Of a DNA stretch of 64,000 nucleotides, positions 59,497 through 64,000 are shown piece by piece. The number at the start of each line of letters is the position of its first letter. Position 1 is the stretch's first letter. This DNA is from Halomonas sp. CUBES01 (GTDB lineage Bacteria; Pseudomonadota; Gammaproteobacteria; Pseudomonadales; Halomonadaceae). The notes under the pieces are model-generated. The model saw only the letters and a program-made list of their open reading frames with translations, searched no databases and was not told where the DNA came from. The stretch is taken from positions 372,001 to 436,000 of the forward strand of contig NZ_JAJLLW010000002.1 in assembly GCF_020991005.1 (NCBI RefSeq), given 5' to 3'. Made by a program: the position numbers and the translations under genes.

Positions 59497-60177
59497 ATGG
59501 ATACCATACGCCAACTGATGATGGGGTTTCCATTTATCCTGTTCAGCGTATTGTTGCCCCTTGTCGGGCTGTATTGGCTACTGGTGCTGCTGCGAATCGC
59601 CCCCGTGGAACTGTTCGAGAAAGACAGCCTGCGCGATGATCACCTGGCAAGCGCCCTGGTCGCGCTGGGGTTTGCCGGGGTGCCGACAACGGTCGCCCTG
59701 AGCTGGCTGATTGTATTGGCGGCGGGCATGACCCTGGCGGTGGAGCTGCTGGTGCTGCGCTGGTTGTCGGTGGGGCTGTTCATCATCCCGATTGGGGTCG
59801 TGCTGCTATGGGCCAGCTTTGCAGTGGCGTCGCCCATCGCCGAAACCCTGTGCCGGCAGATGGGGCCGTGGTTTCATCGCCACCAGGCACGCCGCAGCCT
59901 GCTGGGTAAGTGCGTCAAGGTCGTTCAGGCACCAAGCGACGGGCAGCCAGGGCGCGCCGTGCTCACCGATGATTCATCCTGCGAGGTGCGTTTGCTTGGC
60001 AAGCAGGATCGTCGGGAAAGCGAAGGGGAGTATCGCGTGCTGGTCAAGTACCTGCCCGGGGAAGATGCGTTCCGCAGCGTTGCGAAGGATGCATTTCTCG
60101 AAACCCGCACCCGGCTGCGTCAGCTAAAAGGCAAGTCAAAGAAGTCCCGCTCTGAGGGGACGCTAGCGCCCCATTAG
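59497..60177 (+). CDS. Inner-membrane protein, NfeD/YqiJ-like with OB-fold tail
   Basis: 226 residues from ATG 59497 (GGAGGGACGC upstream). Three to four hydrophobic helices in the first 120 residues (GFPFILFSVLLPLVGLYWLL, VALSWLIVLAAGMTLAVELL, VGLFIIPIGVVLLWASFAVA), then a soluble domain with GKCVKVVQAPSDGQPGRAVL and EYRVLVKYLPGEDAF that resembles the OB fold of NfeD and YqiJ (DUF1449). Such proteins accompany SPFH/flotillin proteins, but no flotillin gene is in view. The stop overlaps the convergent TetR gene by 4 bases. Function unknown. Confidence 0.75.
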   Translation: MDTIRQLMMGFPFILFSVLLPLVGLYWLLVLLRIAPVELFEKDSLRDDHLASALVALGFAGVPTTVALSWLIVLAAGMTLAVELLVLRWLSVGLFIIPIGVVLLWASFAVASPIAETLCRQMGPWFHRHQARRSLLGKCVKVVQAPSDGQPGRAVLTDDSSCEVRLLGKQDRRESEGEYRVLVKYLPGEDAFRSVAKDAFLETRTRLRQLKGKSKKSRSEGTLAPH

Positions 60178-60815
60178 CGATCAGCGCGTGCCGCTGGTGT
60201 CGAGCGATGCATCATGCCGATCAGCTGATTGACCAGCGGCACGCCACGGTCGTAGATCGAAAAGCGGTCGGGGTCGCGTATCCACTCGTGAAACAGCCCG
60301 GAGAGCATGGACTGGAGGAGGTCGGTGGCGACTTCGGGGGTGAGGTCGTCAGCGAGCATCTGCTGCTGTTGTGAAATAAGTAGATGCTGGTATAGCGAAT
60401 CGCGGCATTCGTCGGCGATTTCCTGCTGCATGGCGATCGGGTCGATATCGCTGAAAAACTCGCAGCGATGCACCAGGATGGCGTGTACCCGACGCGCACG
60501 GGGGTGCTGTTCGAAGCGTTCCAGTCCCTGGAGGCAGGCCAGTCGAATGGCTTCCAGCGAGGAGACGTCGTGTTCGAGCGCCTCGATTTCATCCACCAGA
60601 TCCTGGAATGGCATATGGACGCGCTCGAGCATGGCTCGAAACATGTCGCCCTTGTTTTTAAAGTGCCAGTAAACCGCCCCCCGTGTCATCCCGGCTTGGC
60701 GAGCAATCTGCTCGAGCGACGTGCGGGCGACGCCGTGTTCCATGAACATATCCTCCGCAGCATCGAGTAGCGCCTCGCGCGTGGCCGCTGCTTCAGCCTT
60801 TGTCTTTCTTGCCAT
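60174..60815 (-). CDS. acrR: AcrR/TtgR-type TetR repressor of the efflux pump
   Basis: 213 residues from ATG 60815. MARKTKAEAAATREALLDAA starts the AcrR-like helix-turn-helix, and TSLEQIARQAGMTRGAVYWH with FKNKGDMF is the DNA-recognition signature shared by AcrR, TtgR, NalC-type and SmeT repressors. The C-terminal drug-binding domain includes FQDLVDEIEALEHDVSSLEA and SGLFHEWIRDPDRF, both typical of AcrR. It should block the pump operon through the TTACATTCAT-type sites and release on binding drugs. A similar site lies 60 bases before its own start, so it is autoregulated (inference). Confidence 0.93.
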   Translation of the reverse strand: MARKTKAEAAATREALLDAAEDMFMEHGVARTSLEQIARQAGMTRGAVYWHFKNKGDMFRAMLERVHMPFQDLVDEIEALEHDVSSLEAIRLACLQGLERFEQHPRARRVHAILVHRCEFFSDIDPIAMQQEIADECRDSLYQHLLISQQQQMLADDLTPEVATDLLQSMLSGLFHEWIRDPDRFSIYDRGVPLVNQLIGMMHRSTPAARADR

Positions 60816-60874
60816 GGAAACACAACCTCGTTGACGATATTGGTGCGTTTATTTTATCTGATTCCGTCATTGTT

Positions 60875-60896
60875 TTACATTCAATTGTGTATGGAA
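60875..60896. promoter_or_regulatory. AcrR-like TetR operator, autoregulatory copy
   Basis: TTACATTCAA-TT-GTGTATGGAA, same spacing and arm pattern as the pump and mipA sites, upstream of the repressor gene (start 60815, minus strand). Confidence 0.6.
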
Positions 60897-61026
60897 ACGC
60901 GTGATGGTGCTAACGCCCCTTGGGGGCTGGTATTTTTGTGTGGCCAGCGTATAAAGAGGGAGTAGAAACACTGTTTTTAAACGTCGTGACGGTACATGCT
61001 GTGCGACCCGTAAAACGAGACACCTA

Positions 61027-62058
61027 ATGGCACGAGCCGCTTTCCAACTTGCCGGACACAGCATCGCCCCTGGCAAGCGCTTACAAATCGATGTGCCGGT
61101 GGCACGCCTGTATACCCATACGCCGCTGCATATCCCCGTCGAGGTGGTGCACGGGCGACGCAACGGCCCGGTGATGCTGGTGTGCGGCGGCATCCACGGC
61201 GATGAAATCAACGGGGTGGAAATCGTCCGCCGCGTGCTGCGCGCCAAAGCCATCAACAGCCTGCGGGGCACCCTGATTGCCGTGCCGGTGGTCAACGTAT
61301 TCGCCTTCCTGCAGCAAACCCGTTACCTGCCCGACCGGCGCGACCTCAACCGCTGCTTTCCGGGCAGCGAGTCCGGCTCTCTAGGTGGCCGGGTCGCGGC
61401 GCTTTTCCGCGAGGAAATCGTCGACCACGCCACGCACATTATCGACCTGCACACCGGGGCGATCCACCGCACGAACCTGCCGCAAATCCGTGCCCAGCTG
61501 AGCCCGGAAAGCGAAACCGAGCGCATGGCGGATGCCTTTGGCGCGCCGGTGGTGCTCAACGCCGAGCTGCGCGAGGGCAGCCTGCGCCACTATGCGCAAA
61601 GCCGCGGTATTCCGGTGCTCACCTACGAAGCCGGGGAAGCGCTGCGCTTCGACGAGTGGGCGATTGCCCCGGGGGTACGCGGCGTGCTGCGGGTGATGCG
61701 CCGCCTGGGCATGCTCAGCGGCGAGCAGCGGCGACGTTCGCCGGCTCCGGCGGAAGTCGCCAATGGCTCGAGCTGGGCGCGGGCGCCCATCGACGGCATT
61801 CTGCGTCCCAAGGTGCGCCTGGGGGCGCGCGTGGCCAAAGGCGAGGTGCTGGGCAAGGTGGCAGATCCGTTCGGCAACGACGAAGGTGACGTGCGCGCCA
61901 TGGCCGACGGCATCGTCATCGGCATGAGCCGCTTGCCGCTGGCCAACGAGGGCGAGGCGCTGTTTCATGTCGCCCGCTTTGACGCCATCGAAGAGGCCGA
62001 AACGGCCATCGAAAGCTTCAATTCGAGCCTGGACCCACCCCCGGATTCCATGTACTGA
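61027..62058 (+). CDS. Succinylglutamate desuccinylase/aspartoacylase (AstE/ASPA) family protein
   Basis: 343 residues from ATG 61027. Zinc carboxypeptidase-like fold: VMLVCGGIHGDEINGVEIVR holds the first zinc His and Glu, TRYLPDRRDLNRCFPGSESG the substrate Arg/Asn region, and THIIDLHTGAIHRTNLPQIR the second zinc His. VLTYEAGEALRFDEW contains the catalytic Glu. The last 100 residues form a small beta domain with a lipoyl-like DGILRPKVRLGARVAKGEVL. This subgroup (COG3608) is not the arginine-pathway AstE itself and its substrate is unknown; other ast genes are not nearby. Confidence 0.9.
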   Translation: MARAAFQLAGHSIAPGKRLQIDVPVARLYTHTPLHIPVEVVHGRRNGPVMLVCGGIHGDEINGVEIVRRVLRAKAINSLRGTLIAVPVVNVFAFLQQTRYLPDRRDLNRCFPGSESGSLGGRVAALFREEIVDHATHIIDLHTGAIHRTNLPQIRAQLSPESETERMADAFGAPVVLNAELREGSLRHYAQSRGIPVLTYEAGEALRFDEWAIAPGVRGVLRVMRRLGMLSGEQRRRSPAPAEVANGSSWARAPIDGILRPKVRLGARVAKGEVLGKVADPFGNDEGDVRAMADGIVIGMSRLPLANEGEALFHVARFDAIEEAETAIESFNSSLDPPPDSMY

Positions 62059-62122
62059 TCACGGCAGGTAACCGGCATCGAGGGGGAATAACCGCTAGAT
62101 AAACGAATCAGGCACTGTCTCG

Positions 62123-62153
62123 CAGCCCGTTGCCGTCAGGCGGTAGCGGGCTG
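62123..62153. terminator. Hairpin between the AstE-like gene and dusA
   Basis: Twelve-pair stem (CAGCCCGTTGCC paired to GGTAGCGGGCTG region, two G-T pairs) with a 7-base loop, spanning the dusA stop. It lacks a T tract, so it is a modest candidate for convergent termination. Confidence 0.45.
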
Positions 62154-63227
62154 CCTGTTATCTGGGGAGGTGGCCGCTGATTGCAGAGGGGAGGCATCGT
62201 CAGACGGCTCGCGCACCAGGCTCAGCGCCTCGTCGAACAGGCGTAGCCCCGCACCATCTTTATGGGCGTGCTCCGACAGATGCCGACGGAAACGCCGCCC
62301 GCCCGGGCACCCCTGAAACAGCCCCAGCAAATGGCGGGTGATGTGGTTGAGCTTGGCGCCTTCGTCCAGGCGTCGCTGAATATAGGGGCGAAAGGCGCGG
62401 GCGGCGTCCATACGGCTGGCGGCGGGCCCCGGCGTGCCGAACAGCTGCTCGTCCACGCCTGCCAGCAGCCAGGGATTCTGATAGGCTTCGCGGCCCACCA
62501 TCACGCTATCTACGTGCTCTAGCTGCGCCTGGCATTCGGCGAGGGTCTTGATGCCACCATTAATGCCGATGTGCAGCGCCGGGTGCTGCTGCTTCAAACG
62601 ATGAACGCGGGGGTAGTTGAGCGGCGGCACGTCGCGGTTTTCCTTGGGCGACAGGCCCTGGAGCCAGGCTTTACGCGCGTGCACGGTGAAGGTATCGCAC
62701 CCAGCATCCGCCACGGTGTCGATAAACCGCGCCAGGTCGGCGTCTTCATCCTGCTCATCGACGCCGATGCGGCATTTAACGGTCACCGGGATCGATACCG
62801 CCGCCTGCATGGCCTTGACCGCCGCGGCGACTTTATCCGGGTAGCCCATCAAACAGGCGCCGATCATGTTGTTCTGCACCCGGTCGCTCGGGCAGCCGAC
62901 GTTCAGATTGACCTCGTCGTACCCCCACGCTTCGGCAATCGCTGCGCACTCGGCAAGCTCAGCGGCATCGCTGCCGCCAAGCTGCAAGGCAATCGGGTGC
63001 TCAACGTCGTCAAAGCCCAGAAAACGCGCACGCGGCGAACCGTGCAGGATAGCCCCGGTGGTCACCATCTCGGTATACAGCAACGCACGCCTGGTCAAGG
63101 TGCGCGCAAAGGCTCTGTAGTCTCTCGTAGTCCAGTCCATCATAGGCGCGACGGAGAAAGTTCTATCCAGCTCCGGGCGGGCAATGCCAGACTTCATGCG
63201 GGTTTGCGCAGTTGTGGTATCATTCAT
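62136..63227 (-). CDS. dusA: tRNA-dihydrouridine(20/20a) synthase DusA
   Basis: 363 residues from ATG 63227; the ATG 30 bases inside is also possible. FMN-dependent DusA: SVAPMMDWTTRDYRAFARTL at the N-terminus, LQLGGSDAAELAECAAIAEA, catalytic Cys in YDEVNLNVGCPSDRVQNNMI, CLMGYPDKVAAAVKAMQAAV, and FTVHARKAWLQGLSPKENRD. It reduces U20/U20a in tRNA D-loops. The C-terminal 30 residues are a low-complexity tail (SPLQSAATSPDNRQPATA). The dusA 5' end is a known integration site for mobile elements; an integrase gene begins about 100 bases upstream, so the first codons and promoter may be element-derived. Confidence 0.94.
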   Translation of the reverse strand: MNDTTTAQTRMKSGIARPELDRTFSVAPMMDWTTRDYRAFARTLTRRALLYTEMVTTGAILHGSPRARFLGFDDVEHPIALQLGGSDAAELAECAAIAEAWGYDEVNLNVGCPSDRVQNNMIGACLMGYPDKVAAAVKAMQAAVSIPVTVKCRIGVDEQDEDADLARFIDTVADAGCDTFTVHARKAWLQGLSPKENRDVPPLNYPRVHRLKQQHPALHIGINGGIKTLAECQAQLEHVDSVMVGREAYQNPWLLAGVDEQLFGTPGPAASRMDAARAFRPYIQRRLDEGAKLNHITRHLLGLFQGCPGGRRFRRHLSEHAHKDGAGLRLFDEALSLVREPSDDASPLQSAATSPDNRQPATA

Positions 63228-63328
63228 AACTGTTCATATTTACAGTGGTTGAGCGGCGTTTTTCATGGTTCGTTGGTACATATTTGGTACGTGAGCCGCT
63301 TTCGATTTGGTACATCTGAGAGGCAAGT
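63228..63328. other. Probable left end of an integrative element at the dusA 5' end (att junction region)
   Basis: About 100 bases, less G+C-rich than the flanks, between dusA and the integrase. It contains three direct copies of TTGGTAC at 63273-63279, 63284-63290 and 63307-63313, spaced 11 and 23 bases, consistent with integrase arm or excisionase sites or an operator. The exact crossover core may lie here or in the first dusA codons; the matching right end is outside the window. Confidence 0.55.
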
Positions 63329-64000
63329 ATGGCAACGATTCGCAAGCGCCGTAAAAAGGACGGCAGTTTCTCATATATGGTGCAAATTCGCATCGCCAGG
63401 CGTGATCAACCTGACTACTCAGAGACGAAAACATTCCCCAGAAAAGCCATGGCTGAAGAATGGGCGAAGCGGCGCGAACTCGAATTGGCGTCACCAGGTG
63501 GTGTACTTACAGCTAAATGGAAGGGAGTTACTTTACATGATGCCATGGAACGTTACCTTCATGAATTTGTTGATGAGACAGGGGGGAGCAAACTCAGAGC
63601 GATTGAGCAGTTAAAGCGTTTTCCGATCGCACGCGTCAAAATCACTGAGCTCAGTAGTGAGCAGATCATTGAGCATATTCAGATGCGACGAAGCAGTGGA
63701 GTGAAACCATCGACTGCAACGCAAGATGTCACCTGGCTGGGTATCATCTTGAGAACGGCGACCGCGGCCTGGCGAATGCCCGTAAATTTGAATGAATTTG
63801 AATCAGCTAAGCTATTGCTGAATAGCAAAGGTCTGATCAGTCGGCCAGATTCTCGCTCCCGACGTCCCACCGCAGATGAAATCGAAAAGATCCGGGCTTA
63901 CTTCGTGCGGTCCCAGAAAATCCGGCCGAGTGCGCTAATCCCCATGGAAGACATCATGGATTTTGCGATCGCCTCAGCGCGTCGGCAGGCTGAGATTACC
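63329..64000 (+). CDS. Tyrosine recombinase/integrase, N-terminal part (runs off window)
   Basis: The frame is open from ATG 63329 (AGAGGC upstream) to the last base: 224 residues, no stop. The start MATIRKRRKKDGSFSYMVQI is the beta-strand arm-binding domain of phage-type integrases, followed by a SAM-like core-binding domain (TLHDAMERYLHEFVDETGGS to about TATAAWRMPVNL) and the start of the catalytic domain with RPTADEIEKIRAYF and the first catalytic Arg in SARRQAEIT (about residue 219). Codon use is clearly more A+T-rich than in neighbours, a sign of transfer. With dusA beside it, this is the integrase of a dusA-targeting prophage or island extending to the right. Confidence 0.93.
   Translation, partial: MATIRKRRKKDGSFSYMVQIRIARRDQPDYSETKTFPRKAMAEEWAKRRELELASPGGVLTAKWKGVTLHDAMERYLHEFVDETGGSKLRAIEQLKRFPIARVKITELSSEQIIEHIQMRRSSGVKPSTATQDVTWLGIILRTATAAWRMPVNLNEFESAKLLLNSKGLISRPDSRSRRPTADEIEKIRAYFVRSQKIRPSALIPMEDIMDFAIASARRQAEIT

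Noticed and set aside
62571..63614. 347-residue plus-strand frame opposite dusA running into the integrase
   Set aside because: Crosses dusA antisense and overlaps the real integrase in another frame; no family similarity.

Overview
The window is a 64 kb GC-rich (about 62-63 percent G+C by eye) gammaproteobacterial chromosome segment. Protein content and gene order (OpgGH, AcrR-type RND pump, SorC-controlled polyol operon, gluconate TRAP transporter, PsrA- and GntR-like operators) look most like Halomonas or a close relative in the Halomonadaceae. That assignment is inference from family resemblance; there is no rRNA or tRNA gene in the window to confirm it.

Layout. (1) 1-6.7 kb: an unusual cluster of zinc-type dehydrogenase (cut by the window edge), divergent PTPS/QueD-like protein, glycosyltransferase-methyltransferase fusion, flippase-like membrane protein, stand-alone RibD reductase domain, GTP cyclohydrolase II with a dead RibB-like N-terminus, and creatininase-family hydrolase. 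Together they look like a dedicated pathway that diverts GTP into a modified pyrimidine or pteridine metabolite. This is the best candidate for an undescribed system here. (2) 6.7-12.8 kb: periplasmic glucan genes opgG-opgH with a translationally coupled FkbM methyltransferase, and a divergent sulfatase/phosphoglycerol-transferase-like membrane enzyme. (3) 12.8-22.5 kb: LpxL-like acyltransferase, small membrane proteins, VOC protein, zinc-finger methyltransferase, MFS carrier, acyl-CoA dehydrogenase behind a PsrA-like palindrome, enoyl-CoA hydratase, YaeQ, an LpxR-like lipid A deacylase, and a small conserved-looking gene broken by one in-frame stop. (4) 22.6-27.2 kb: a TonB siderophore receptor behind a strong promoter with a Fur-like box, then oxidative-stress genes (YghU-type GST, Ohr and OhrR).

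(5) 27.3-32.0 kb: a gluconate module: TRAP transporter DctPQM, gluconokinase and GntR, with a perfect 14-bp GntR-type operator upstream. (6) 32-36.8 kb: housekeeping and stress genes (MOSC, EamA, OsmC, 2OG oxygenase, two NUDIX enzymes, Nif3-like). (7) 36.9-49.3 kb: a SorC regulator and a polyol operon: ABC transporter, HAD phosphatase, SDR polyol dehydrogenase, FrcK-like kinase, mannitol 2-dehydrogenase, xylulokinase, transaldolase, then a fructosamine-kinase-family gene. It should bring in mannitol, sorbitol or arabitol and feed fructose or xylulose into central metabolism. (8) 49.3-50.7 kb: cyanase with an FNT-family channel.

(9) 51.1-60.9 kb: a MipA/OmpV outer-membrane protein, an alpha/beta hydrolase, a TolC-AcrA-AcrB-like tripartite efflux pump and an AcrR-type TetR repressor. 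Four promoters here carry the same TTACATTCAT-N2-ATGTATG-like operator, so the pump, its repressor and MipA form one predicted local regulon. (10) 61.0-64 kb: an AstE-like gene, dusA, and the 5' part of a tyrosine integrase facing away from dusA. This marks the left edge of an integrative element inserted at the dusA 5' end, which runs out of the window.
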